Shown one piece after another: positions 49,961 through 60,965 of a stretch of DNA of 64,000 nucleotides. A model generated the notes under the pieces. The model ran no database searches and had not been told where the DNA came from. It saw only the letters and a list, made by a program, of their open reading frames with translations. The position numbers and the translations under genes were made by a program. Origin of the DNA: Eucalyptus grandis. Lineage: Eukaryota > Streptophyta > Magnoliopsida > Myrtales > Myrtaceae. The stretch lies in NCBI RefSeq assembly GCF_016545825.1, contig NC_052614.1, positions 4,068,630 through 4,132,629 on the forward strand. The letters are read 5' to 3'. Within the stretch, counting starts at the first letter, position 1, and each line of letters begins with the position of its first letter.

Positions 49961-50107
49961 TGCAGGGAGGAGACTAAGGCCAAGGTAAGTCCTCTGACTC
50001 GTGATTGTGCTTAGGCAGCCTTAGGGTGTATTGGCTTCCTAATCAAGTCTTAGGGGATAGAACTCATTAAGACATTATCTCACCGGTTATTGTATAACCA
50101 TTTTCAG
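49961..50107 (+). other. Micro-exon/intron-like cassette in D copy 4
   Basis: TGCAG (49961-49965), a 19-nt segment (49966-49984), GTAAGTCCTCTG (49985), TCTCACC and TTTTCAG (ends 50107). The interval is 123 nt. Confidence 0.45.
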
Positions 50108-50451
50108 GTCCGTAGATGGTGTTGGTAAAGGACCAGGAGCCCCGGAGTTCATGAGATGAACCATGAAGAATCGGTGACCATGTCCGACTAGTTAGTCGTA
50201 GGACAACTCTCTTTTGTAGGGAGCCGATTCCTTTTGTAAACATTTGTGTACAAACCTGTGTGTTTATAAAAAGGTATCTTGTGAAAAATTGGTCCTACTT
50301 TTCTATCCCATTGTTTTATTATTTGGGGATTAATTATATGCTTCCGCATGCGTATTAAAATGAATGGGTCGACGATGTGTCCTGGGATGTCGCAATTATA
50401 TTGAACAATGAGGGATGGGTGCGTATTCGAGGATCAGGGCGTGACGGTAGC

Positions 50452-51198
50452 TATAACAAAACATCCTGATTTGAGCTGTAGTTCAAGAAAAGATGGCATT
50501 AAGAGATCTAGATCAACTCTCAAACATGAAAGGACTTAAGCAAATCACCTTTCTAACCACCCATTGATTATTAGTAATATTTATCCCAAAAACATGAAAG
50601 CAATACGGTTGATTAAATAACAACTAAAAAATGATTTTGAACATGTTTATACAAAGTAATTTTCAGGAAAAACTTATGAATAAAGATCAAAATTAAGAAA
50701 TTAAATGATTGTAGAAAGTAAGTGAGAGAATAGTGAAAGGTGTAAAGAATTATGTGCTACTCATCTTCAATACATCCGCCTTTAGTGCAATATAATACCA
50801 CCTCCATTCTCTAATAAGCAAGCTTTTCTAGATAAGGATTACTTGAGCCATTTACGCACACGCACATATAAAGAGACGACAAAAAAAGCTACTATTAGAA
50901 AATAGATGTCAACTTAGATAGGATTGGAGGAGAGGATAAAAACACAATCAACATATCAAATAAGATAACAGCAGGGGAAAAAAGGAGAGATATCAAACTC
51001 TGCAATAACTTTAATCAATCATTGACAATTGTAATCTTAGGCCCTTGCAACACACGGGCATCTTGCTATTGAAATACTCAGATGGTATGGCCAGTAAGTA
51101 ATTCTTGGACTCAATCAAACCACCAGAGATTGCCCTGGGATTTATGAAATTTTACTTCCATGCTCAATTTGAGAACATGGGTCTGTCGTGGCTCTATG
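50452..51198. other. No gene seen
   Basis: AT-rich flank with no recognised domain, RNA gene or LTR. It runs up to the minus-strand E LTR end at 51199. Confidence 0.4.
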
Positions 51199-52479
51199 TG
51201 TCACACCTCAAATCCTTTAAGGATGGGGGTAACATGGCCGTCTTTACACCCAAAGGATGTAGCCTCAAACCATACCCAAATTCCACTTCCAAAGGACCCC
51301 ATCGATATCACTCCTTGACCTACTAGCTTCTAACCAAATGACCTGAAAAGGTTTGGAAATAGAGGGGCAAGCAACCACAAGCTTAGTGAGTAGTACATAT
51401 CTTCTAAGTAGATCAAGCAGCCACTATGCATATATATAAGTATAGAGCACTATTGAAAAATTATAATCCAACTCATTAAATATACATATCAAATCAAGAA
51501 TGAATCGTTCATTTCAACAAAACTCTGTACAAGTCGGAAATACATATTTAATTCCATCATCATGATTCAAATATCAATGCTCAAGTCCATTGATTAATCT
51601 CTATCAAAAGTTACATCATTGGTCTATCAATTGATTCATCTCATATCAAAACACGTGTCAATGGTCCATCCATCGACCAATCTTTTGCTCAATACCTAAT
51701 CATGGTCATGACACAACGCCTTGTGATAAAGCGAACAAGATTCCCCTCTTGGCAAGGTCTCCACTTACAAAGCCGGTGGCTCGGCCCAAAAGAATATCCT
51801 AAACTTGGTATGCATACCCCCAAAAAACCCTCACTGGGTTCGTAGTCATATTGAGCATAAACAACCATTCTCCAATACTAGAAATCCAATTCAGAAATCA
51901 ATATCGTAAACCAAGCAAATAACCTTTTGCAGCATAGCCCATCATCCATTTTCTATTCATTTATCAAATCATCATAAACATTTCTATAAATCAGTCGCAA
52001 AGTAATTTATATATATTTCTTCACAAACTTTGTATAACACGCTTTTCAAACATTCACAATCAACTAAAAAGTAGCAATTGCTCGATCCTGCTTTTATGCA
52101 ATAAAAATGTTCTCAATTCAATATATACATATATACTTCAAGACATGATTTTACAAAACCAAAGAAGATACGGTACTACTCACCTCGTCATTTACGATCA
52201 AACGACAAACGATACTTGTATTGTCGAACTCACAGCCCTATCAAATAACCGAGGAATAATGTTAAAATCAAAATAAAACTCTATCTCAACTACGAAACGA
52301 CTAAACTACGCCTTAACTCTAACAAAAGGACTTCTATGCACTAACAAATCGCATAACCAAAACGATTGTTCAAGCCGTTCGCAACATGGAGTTTAAGCAC
52401 AAAACTTAATCGTGCCTTAAATTTCACCTCTGAACCCTGATCTGAACGTATTATAGTCAATAGAAAGCCTTTCAAACAT
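51199..52479 (-). mobile_element. LTR, family E, minus-strand copy (truncated)
   Basis: The plus-strand start TGTCACACCTCAAATCC is the reverse complement of the family E LTR end. The body matches 37848-38877 and then 34302 back to about 34045 without the C solo LTR, so it preserves the empty insertion site near 52238. Its 5' portion is displaced by a D-type LTR that begins at 52480. I cannot tell from this side whether it was a solo LTR or part of an element. Confidence 0.75.
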
Positions 52480-52990
52480 TGTCACATCCCGATCCTCCGA
52501 GCACGTGCCCATCCCTCCTTGGTCGATTAAATTGCGACGTCCTAAGACGCATCGCCGACCCATTCATTTTAATACGCATGCTGAAGCAAATAATTAATCC
52601 TTAAATGACAACAAGATGTGATAGAAAGGTAGGATAACAAATCACTAACAAACAAGCCTTTTATAAATACTTCAGGTTTATACACAATGCTAGGCTGTTT
52701 ACAAAAGATTGACTCAACAAAATGGGAACTGTCCTATGACCCACTAGTCAGACACGTTCGCTGATTCTTCGATCTCTTGCTCATCAAAATATGGGGCTTC
52801 AGATCCTCCTCAACTGCCACCTAAGGACCTAAAAATATTATCCCACAATGGGGTGAGATGACGTCTCAGCAAGTTCAACTCCTTAAGACCTAACTAGGAA
52901 GAAAATACGCCGAAAGGGCTGCCTATGCACAATCACGAGTCAGAAGACTTACCTTGGCATCAGTACCTTCTTGCAAGTCATTTATGATAG
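52480..52990 (-). mobile_element. LTR, family D, minus-strand 3' portion (copy 5)
   Basis: On the minus strand it ends GGGATGTGACA after GAATGGGTCGG and the GCTTCCGCATG-type block seen at the end of the other D LTRs (AGCATGCG here). About 511 bp of the 3' end remain. It is cut at 52991 by the copia LTR, so the rest should lie beyond that nested pair. The cassette is present at 52829-52952. Confidence 0.75.
52829..52952 (-). other. Intron-like segment in D copy 5
   Basis: On the minus strand CCAAG is followed by GTAAGTCTTCTG (donor at 52952) and ends ATATTTTTAG (near 52829), 124 nt in all. Upstream, TTGCAAG replaces TGCAG, so the first acceptor is damaged in this copy. Confidence 0.4.
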
Positions 52991-53936
52991 TGTTAGTATG
53001 ATCACCTAGAGAGGGGTGAATAGGTGTTAAAATTTTTTTTGCAAAACTTAACAACTTAATTCAACTTTTATGAGAGCAGTAGACTGAAGAGGTAAAAGAC
53101 TGTAAATAGTCATATAAGACTGCAAAATAAAGTAAAGAGTTTAGGGAAAGAAAATTGAAACACAAGGTTTATAGTGGCTCAGCTTAGACCAAGCCTATGT
53201 CCACTCCGCACTAACAGCCCACTGGCTGGATTCCACTAAGAACCAAAAGAAATTTTTACGGTCTCACATCCTTGATTCCACAGTGTAGAGACTCTACTAC
53301 ACTTCCTCAAGGTCTCACAAGTATTTAATCTCTCTTTTGAGTATAACTTAAACTCAGCGAATGAATCAGCAAAGAACTAGGAGCTTCAGACTTTGGAATC
53401 TTTCTTTCACGCACGCACTCGAATAACTTGAGCGTCCTCCTTATATACTCCTCCATGCCATTATAACTGTTGGCACCTTCCAAAGGAGTTCTTCCAATCT
53501 ACCCGTTGGACAGAATCAATTAAGAAGATCTCGAGTTATTTAAGGAATGTGATCATAGCCCACCAATCATGCTCGCCCATACAATCAGGATATAGGTTTC
53601 CATAAGTAGAACCTTTCAAGTATACTTTGCCAATCAACAGATCTAATTATTCAAATTGATTTCAATAAGAATAATTGATCACGAGATGCTATCTCCAGCC
53701 GTGAGATCTTCTTTAACCGTATGAACCAAATCCTTAAAGATATACTTGCATCTGGATAAGTCTTCTTCATCGGATAAATCTTTTCTTCGTCGGTTTGGAA
53801 GCTATCAGTGAGGATAGACTTTAAATATCGAGTCTGGAGGTCTTCAGACTTTGATGATAGAGTCTGCAAGTCTTCAGACTAGACTGATGGAAATGTTTTG
53901 TCAACTTCAAAACAAATAAGGAAGTTTTCTCCAACA
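52991..53936 (-). mobile_element. Copia (SIRE-like) minus element, 3' LTR
   Basis: Read on the minus strand it begins TGTTGGAGAAAAC and ends ACTAACA, 946 bp, and aligns with the plus-strand LTR at 59974-60897. A TATATAA box lies at 53441-53447 (minus). The polypurine tract GTGGAGAT lies just outside (about 53939-53948). It is inserted in a D-type LTR. Confidence 0.85.
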
Positions 53937-53949
53937 ATCTCCACATTTT
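53937..53949 (-). other. Polypurine tract of the minus copia element
   Basis: On the minus strand AATGTGGAGAT lies directly before the 3' LTR start. This is the usual plus-strand primer site of copia elements. Confidence 0.65.
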
Positions 53950-54327
53950 TTATGGTGACAAAACTTTCCTGCAAATTTGAACACTTTTGTCTTGCAAAAC
54001 AGTACTTAAGCGAAATAAAGTATCTCATAAAGGATAAGTAGATTAAGATGTAGATAGCAACAGTTCTGCAACCATGGAAAACATATTAGTTATGCAAAAC
54101 AACTATCATTTCCATAATCATCATGGCCTAAGTTACTGCAAGCATCAAAAGATCAAATCAAACAATCCAAATCACAACCAAACAAAAGATAAGTCCAAAA
54201 GCCAAAAGTCCAAGCATCAAAAGTCAAAACAAATCTGCATCAAACTTCTCCCCCCTTTTTGTCAACAACAAAAAGTGGAGAACACATAAAAAGAGTTGTT
54301 TGAAAAGAGAATCAGAATCATGGCTAT

Positions 54328-56347
54328 TTTGGAAGGCGAACAAGCTCGAACTCTCCCATAGAATTCACTGTCTTCTCAAGCCTTTCAAAACATTGCTTTA
54401 GTGACTGGAAATCTTCACTTTGCACAGTAGTCTGCACTTGATTCTTCAAGGTGATTAACTGATCATGCAAAGACACTAAAGTGGCCATGAAAGCATTCCT
54501 GAGATCTTGTATCTCAAATTCCAAAGCATATTGATGTTTCCTCACTTCTAATAGAATCTCTAACAGTCTCGAAAAGTCTAATGTTTGAGCTGTTGCAGCA
54601 CGAGGTCCAACCGAGTCAATTTCAGGAGTTTTGAGAATGGAGAGATCTTCAACAAATTGTCCACCATGACTATGAGTGGATGCTTCTGGATAGTGAGAGG
54701 CATACACATCCTTTGCATTTGCAGTGGAACGACTCACATCACTAGTAAAGATAGGTGAAGAAGTACCTTCTTGCTTAGCGGCTCCCCCTGTTTGTTTGTG
54801 TTTAGGAGGAGTAGACAAATCTTCTTTTAGTGCAACTTCAACTCCAGAGCGATGTTTGTCAGCATTGTGTGTTCCAGCAGTTCCAGTGTCAGCCATCACA
54901 GAGTCACTTGATAAGGGTACAGCCAAAGTTGGCTCAAGAGAGTCTTCTTGACCCTAGTCTCTCTCTTCTCTTCTTCTTCCTCTTCTCCTTCCTCGTCTTT
55001 TCTTTCTTCCTCTGTCCTCCTCTGTTCTTCATCTTCCTTCTCTGTCTCTTCTCTCTCTTTTTCTCCTTCTTCTGGCTCTTCTCTTGTCTCTTGAAAGCTG
55101 ACAAAACTGTTCAAGTTTCTTAAGGCTAAAAAAGTCATTTCATCCTTATCCTCTTCATCCTGCAAGATGAGAGTTCTCTTTTTCTTTACCGGGACATCCA
55201 TGGGCTCCTTACCTTTCCTTTTGGCTGCAGCAGAGTCTTGCTTTGCTTTGACGGGAGACTGCTCCTTTACGCGCTCTAACACCTTATTAAGCTCTTTTAA
55301 ACGCATCTTTGTGACCATTTTAAATCCAATCACCATTGGAGAAATGTTTGTCAAGCATAATGGTGCAGGGATGTGAATTTTAAAATGTCTAAAAAGGCGC
55401 ATGATAAGAGCAGAATAAGGAAGTTGTCCCTTATCTTTTACCATTGTTCTGTACATGTGAAACATAATGGTGTGAGGTAGAGAGAATCTGTACCAAATAT
55501 TGATGGCATGCATCAATTTTGCTTCAGACCGAGACACATCAGTCTTGGATGTTGACTTTGGACGAATGCAGTTAATTATGATCTTGTGCAGCAAGATGTT
55601 GGAGGCATTCATCCTTATGTATGAAATCTTGCCTTCAGCATCTCTATCTTTCACCAATGATAGAGTAGCATGAGCAATGGACACGCTAATTAGTTGGAAA
55701 CTCGCTCTTTCCACCACAATTATGTCAGCCAAAGTGTCCATATCTACCAAAAACTCCTTGCCCTCACTGTGAAAGAGAAACTGTTTGCATCCAAGAAAGA
55801 TAAGTTCAAATAAACCCTCCTATGATTCTTCGATCTAAAAAGACTTGAACCATCACTAACAACATTTGCAGCAACTCCTGTTCTAGGCTGAAAGTGGGTA
55901 AACATACGATCGTCGTCATCTAGTCCTTGTGGTTGGTTAGCAATGCCAAAGGGCGGGTCACTAGGGAAATTAGCAAAGGCTTTCTCAACCGATCCCTTTT
56001 CTGCAATACCCATCCTCTCCATATCGTGCAAAAATAGAGTTTCGTTCTTCTAGCCTCTCTCTTAGGTATTCATCGATTAACGACATGGCAATTCCTCCTC
56101 TTTTCAAACTAGAATAAAGCTCGAAAGCAACCTTAGGAGTTAACGTTCTTACAGATTCAACTTCTTCCAAAATTTCTTCTTCTGGTTGAGTTGGTGGAGG
56201 AGACTAACGCTGCTGAGAAGGTTGTTTCTTACTTGGTCTCTATGGTGGAGAAGAATCTTCTTCCTCGGTCAAATCAAAGTGCGTAGGACCCTTAGCCATG
56301 TGTCGTGGTCCCCTGCTTGCGATTCTCAAAGACTTTCTTGAAGACAT
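54328..56347 (-). pseudogene. Extra ORF after pol (env-like / ORF3) of a SIRE-type copia element
   Basis: This reads on the minus strand from ATG near 56347 (MSSRKSLRIASRG) to about 54328, roughly 670 codons. The first part (RTLTPKVAFELYSSLKRGG, FTVRARSF, ADIIVVERASFQL, then HAINIWYRFSLPHTIMFHMY and LPYSALIMRLFRHF) resembles the plant transposon domain found in Athila ORF1 and SIRE extra ORFs. A lysine-rich stretch (KRKGKEPMDVPVKKKR) could be a nuclear signal. Then comes a very acidic Glu-rich segment (about 54990-55090) and a C-terminal coiled-coil-like region (ALEFEIQDLRNAF, LITLKNQVQT). In-frame stops lie near 56237 and 56208 and frameshifts near 56030, 55745 and 54930. It lies about 330 bp after the pol stop. 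Function is unknown; no signal peptide or clear membrane segment is seen. Confidence 0.7.
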
Positions 56348-56675
56348 TGTCGTTTCAAGGAAGAAGTTCACAGACTTGCTTGAAAAAGGTGAGAACTTTT
56401 TGGATTAAACAACAGTGAAAGTGAGAGCAAGTGGGGTTCAATATTTTAGGGTTTGAGAGTGAAAACGAAGAAGATGAATTTCAACAGTCTATAAAGCAAA
56501 TGAAGCGAAGCAAACGAATCGTCGTAAAAGGAAAAATGAAAATACCTTTTTGAAAAAAAAATAGCTTTCTTTTTGAAAACAACTGTCTTTTCAAAATTGA
56601 TAACTGTCTTTTTAAAAAGAAAAACTTGGAAAGATAATTTCAATCAGTTAGCAATTAATAAGTAACCGTACATTT

Positions 56676-57419
56676 TCAAGTTTTTAACCAAAAATAACTA
56701 ATGCCAAAATAACTTACAGTCGTAACTCTTGGTCTTCCGAGTCGAGCACCTTCAGAATTTACTTCTAAGTACGAGCTCCTTGAGACTTTAATGGATAATA
56801 GATATGATGTTCGATCGGTGTGAATAGACTCAAATAAGCTTTTCTCCAGTGGCTTTGTAATTATGTCCGCTAGTTGATTCTTTGAATCAATGAATTGGAT
56901 CATAACTTCTCCACTTTGAACATGATCTCTAATAAAGTGATGTCGAATCTTTATGTGCTTTGCTCTTGAATGAAGAATTGGATTCTTTGTTAGATTGATT
57001 GCACTGGTGTTATCACATTTGATCTCGGTGCATGAGTCTTCGATTCCAAAGTCTCTCAGTTGTTGTTTTATCCATAAGATTTGAGAACAGCAACTTCCAA
57101 GGGCCACATACTCTACTTATGTTGTTGAAAGAGCTACAGTACTTTGCTTCCTTGAGAACCAAGATACTGTCCTGTTTCCCAGCAATTGGCACGTACCAAA
57201 GGTACTCTTTCTATCAACTCTGTAACATGCTAAATATGCGTCTGAATATCCAAGGAGGGTAAAGTCTCCTTCTTTGGGATACCACAGACCTAAATTTGAA
57301 TTTGTTGCAATGTATTTGATTATGCGTTTTGCGGCACTTAGATGAGATTCTTTTGGATCAGATTGAAATCTAGCACAAATGCAAACACTAAACAAAATAT
57401 CAGGTCTAGAAGCAGTAAG
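56676..57419 (-). pseudogene. Copia minus element: RNase H and pol end
   Basis: Minus-strand motifs: AAKRIIKYIATNSNLGLWYP, YSDAYLACYRVDRKS, WFSRKQSTVALSTT, and after a stop ALGSCCSQILWIKQQLRDFG, CDNTSAINLTKNPILHSRAK, HIKIRHHFIRDHVQ and NQLADIITKPL. These are the standard copia RNase H landmarks. The pol frame stops at 56676-56678. Confidence 0.85.
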
Positions 57420-58188
57420 ATAAAGAAGTGAACCAATAATACTTCTGTAGAGCTTCTAGTCAAATTTCTTTCCTCCTTCATCTTTTTCTAGCTTCGAAGA
57501 ACTTGACATTGGTATCATCTTTGTCTAGCTTCGAAGAACTTGACATTGGTATCTCAGTCTTTTTGCAATTCTCCAATCCGAACCTTTTAACAAGTTCTTT
57601 CGCATATTTTTCTTGGTGAATGAAAATTCATTCATTCAATTGTTTCACTTGTAATCCAAGAAAGAAAGATAATTCACCCATCATGCTCATCTCAAATTCA
57701 TCCTACATAGACTTAGAAAATTTCTTGCAAAGGTTTTCGTTAAGAGATCCAAATATAATATCATCAACATAAATTTGAACAAGTAGAAAGTTTTTACCTT
57801 CCCTTTTAATAAACAAGGTAGTATCCACTTTTCCTTTGACAAAACCGTTTTGCATTAAAAAATTACTTAACCTATCATACCAAATTTGAGGTGCTTGCTT
57901 TAATCCATATAAAGCCTTTTTCAGTCTGAATACTGAGTCTAGTCTCTTTGGATCTTCAAATCCGGGAGGTTGTTCCACATAGACTTCTTCTTGGATAAAT
58001 CCATTTAAGAATGCACTCTTGACGTCCATTTGGAATAACCTAAAATTTTTATAACAGGCAAAAGCAAGTAATAATCTAATTGCTTCTAACCTAGCTACTA
58101 ACGCGTAGGTTTCATCATAATCTATCCCTCCTTCTTGCGTATATCCTTTGGCCACGAGTCTTGCTTTGTTCTTGATCATTTTTCATTT
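57420..58188 (-). pseudogene. Copia minus element: reverse transcriptase
   Basis: The minus-strand frame 58179-57703 reads [60 protein letters not shown] and [13 protein letters not shown], with an intact YVDD (57759-57772). Downstream the frame is broken, and a segment of about 37 bp (CTAGCTTCGAAGAACTTGAC...) is duplicated in tandem near 57488-57560. The order follows integrase and precedes RNase H. Confidence 0.88.
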
Positions 58189-58349
58189 TTCGTCCAACTT
58201 GTTCCTAAAAACCCATTTAGCTCCAATAATAGATTTATCTTTTGGTTTAGGAGTTAATTCCCATACATCGTTAATGCCGAACTGTCTAAGTTCTTCTTGT
58301 ATTGCTTCAATCTAGCTTTCGTCAACTAAAGCTTCTTCTATGCTTTTGG

Positions 58350-59440
58350 GTTCTATTTCAGAAATAAGTGCCACGACGCTAGACTCTTCTTTCTTTTTGG
58401 ATCTAGTGCGAATCCCTTTATCAATATCACCAATGATGAGTTCTTTGGGATGACTAGACTTATGCTTCTAGTTACTTGTCGGTCTAACAGTTTGCTAATC
58501 TTCTTCTTCAGTTGATTTTTCAGTTTCCATCCGTTGTTGATTTTTAGAGGTCTAAGCTGCTTCAGGGGAGGTAGACTTTGTAGAGTTTGGAGCAGGTTCA
58601 GATTCTTTAGTATGAGTCTGAATCTGATTCTGCAAAGAATCTTGAAATTTGACATTCGTAGATTCTTCCACAGACTGAGTCTTTTTTTTAATACTCTGTG
58701 AGCTTTGCTGGTGGTTAAATATCCAAGGAAGATTCCTTCGTCTGATTTCTCCCCAAACTTACAAGTTTGATCATTTGCATTTTTCAAAACAAAACATTTG
58801 CAACCAAATACATGAAAGTAAGAAACAATTGACTTCTTTTCTTTGAATAACTCATAAGGATTTTTCTCTAGAATAGGCTTGAAAAAGAGTCTGTTAATAA
58901 TATAATATGCTGTAGAAACTGCTTCAGCTCAAAAATGAAAGGAAATACTACTTTCTATTAAAAGAGTTCTTGCCATTTCCTACAAAGATCTATTTTTTCT
59001 TTCCACAACTCTATTCTGTTCTGGAGTATATGGAGAGGAGAAAACATGCTGAAAACCTTATTCATCACAAAATTTTGCAAAGTCTTAATTTTCAAACTCA
59101 CCTCCATAGTCTGTCCGTTTACTTAAAATAGCATATCCTTTCTCATTCTGGACTTTCTTAGCAAACTTTGAAAAGTAAGAAAATGTTTCAGACTTACTTG
59201 CTAGAAAGTAAACCCAAGTGAATCGTGGATAATCCACGATTACTAGACAATATCTCTTTCCGCCTATGCTTTTAGTTCTAGTTGGCCCAAAGAGATCCAT
59301 ATGCAAAAGCTGCAAAACACAATTAGTAGAAACCTAATTTATTGGTTTAAAAGAACTTCTAACCTGATTTCCCAATATACATGGTGTGCATAAGTCATAT
59401 TTTTGAAACCTTAGGTTGGGCAGCCCTCGAACAAGGTTCT
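58350..59440 (-). pseudogene. Copia minus element: integrase
   Basis: Motifs on the minus strand: LLHMDLFGPTRTKSIGGKRY (first D), CLVIVDYPRFTWVYFLASKS, RTDYGGEFEN (second D), then decayed sequence around the catalytic E near 59010, and GIFLGYLTTSKA near 58720 in the C-terminal part. Compared with the plus copy, one codon of VDDYSRF is changed. Stops and frameshifts are frequent between 59085 and 58790. Confidence 0.82.
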
Positions 59441-59973
59441 TAGAATAGATCTTGGCAATCTGCTTCATGTTGACATGTCCAAGCTTTCAATGCCAAAGAC
59501 TTGCTTCATCTTGAATTGAAATTAGACATTGAGATTTTTCTTGTTTTATACCCAGAAGATAGATGTTCCCATGTCTTCGTCCAGTAAAAGATTGTGAAAG
59601 ATCTTTACTAGTTCCCGAACATACTCCTTCTTGAAAATTGATTTTGAATCCAGTGTCACACAATTGGCTAATGCTGAGCAAATTGTAATTAAGTCCTTCT
59701 ACCAAGGAGACATTGTTGATTGTGAGACTTCCAATTCTTACAGTTCTACACCCAACAATTCTTCATTTGCTATTTCCACCAAAAAAACTTTTCCACCATT
59801 TATTTGCACAAGTTTTATAAAACAGCTTGAATCTCCAGTCATATGCCTTGAACAACCACTATCCAAATACCATTTAACATTTTTCTTGATAGTGACCTAC
59901 AATTAAAAAAGAAACTCAAGCTTTCTTTGGTACCCACATTTTCTTTGGTCCAGAGGAGTTAGTGCGATAAGCA
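59441..59973 (-). pseudogene. Copia minus element: gag end, protease and GAG-pre-integrase
   Basis: On the minus strand the gag end GPKKMWVPKKA is followed by a TGA stop, then KWYLDSGCSRHMTGD (59831-59869) with the protease D-S-G intact, NGGKVF, VEGLNYNLLSISQLCDTGFK and DEASLWH. The same WVPKKA-stop arrangement occurs in the plus copy at 62647. The element is broken at 59973, where the plus-strand copy inserted; its remaining gag and 5' LTR should lie beyond the window. Confidence 0.85.
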
Positions 59974-60897
59974 TGTTGGAGAAATCTTCTTGAAGTGTTT
60001 TGAAGTTGACAAAACGTTTCTATCAGTCTAGTCGAAGGCTTGCGGACTCTGTTATTTAAAGTCGAAGACCTCCGGACAGCCGGACTCAAGACTCAAAGTC
60101 TATCCTCATTGATAGTCTCTAATCCGTTGAAGAAAGGCTATCCAGAACTGGATGTTTCGTTGAGGATTTAACCTTATCAACTGGAGAAGATCTCGTGGCT
60201 GGAGAAGACATAACGGAGTCCTTTGATTGATCGAAGATTGACTCGATAATTGAAGATCCGGTGATTGCCTAAATATTAGTAGAAAGTTCTGCTTATGGAA
60301 ACCGAGATCTTGATTGTATGGGCGAACATGATTGATGGGCTATCAACACGTTCCTTTTATAGCTTGAACAATCTTCCTAATGGATTCCGTCCAATGGGTA
60401 GATTGGAGGAATTCCTTTGGTAAGTGCCAACGGGTATGATGGCATAAAGGAGTATATAAGGAAGATTGTCTTAGTTGTTCAAGGTGTGCGCGATAGAAGA
60501 ATTCCAAAGTCGAAGCTCCTATTTGTTTAGATAAATCCTTTGAGCGAATACTTGTATACAAAAGAGAGTCTATATTTGTGAGAGACCTTGAGGAGATGTG
60601 GTAGAACATCTACACTTTGTGGAATCAAGGCAAGGCTGTCTGTAACTTCTCTTTTGATCATAGTGAAATCCAGCCGGTGGGGTGTCGGTGCGGAAGAGTG
60701 GACGTAGGCTTGGAATAAGCCGAACCACTATAAATCCTGTGTTTAATTTTCTCTTCCTCATTCTCTCTACCTCGATCGTATTTCATTTTGTTACTTAAGA
60801 GAGAATTTACTTTCTATCATTTGCTAAAGAATCGCTTCCGTATATCGATAAATTGTTTAGGCACCTATTCACCCCCCTCTAGGTACTCATACTAGCA
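59974..60897 (+). mobile_element. Copia (SIRE-like) plus element, 5' LTR
   Basis: TGTTGGAGAAATC...ACTAGCA, 924 bp, aligned with the minus LTR at 52991-53936. A TATATAAG box lies at 60453-60460. A PBS follows within nine bases. It is inserted in gag of the minus element; the left flank is AAGCA (59969-59973), and its partner would be right of the window. Confidence 0.9.
60453..60460 (+). promoter_or_regulatory. TATA box of the copia 5' LTR
   Basis: TATATAAG sits about 480 bp into the 924-bp LTR and is conserved as TATATAA in the minus LTR (53441-53447). It is the likely U3 promoter. Confidence 0.6.
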
Positions 60898-60905
60898 ATA
60901 TCAAT

Positions 60906-60918
60906 TGGTATCAGAGCC
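60906..60918 (+). other. Primer-binding site (initiator Met-tRNA)
   Basis: TGGTATCAGAGCC lies eight bases after the LTR end. It is the canonical plant copia PBS complementary to the 3' end of initiator methionine tRNA. Confidence 0.9.
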
Positions 60919-60965
60919 TATGTACTTACTTTATTTGAAGTGTTTTACTTCATAGTAAAAGATCC

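Larger units (their letters stand above)
47035..50446 (+). mobile_element. Solo LTR, family D (copy 4)
   Basis: TGTGACATCC...GGCGTGACG with exact duplications GTAGC at 47030-47034 and 50447-50451; 3,412 bp. The final CA has become CG. It has the family CT-rich and GC-rich blocks (about 48000-48590), GTGAGT at 48739, a 40-bp tandem array (49360-49831) absent from the other D copies, and the cassette at 49961-50107. Confidence 0.9.

Noticed and set aside
54724..55376. Plus-strand ORFs opposite the env-like region
   Set aside because: They are shadows of the minus-strand coding region, which carries the recognisable domains and acidic repeats.
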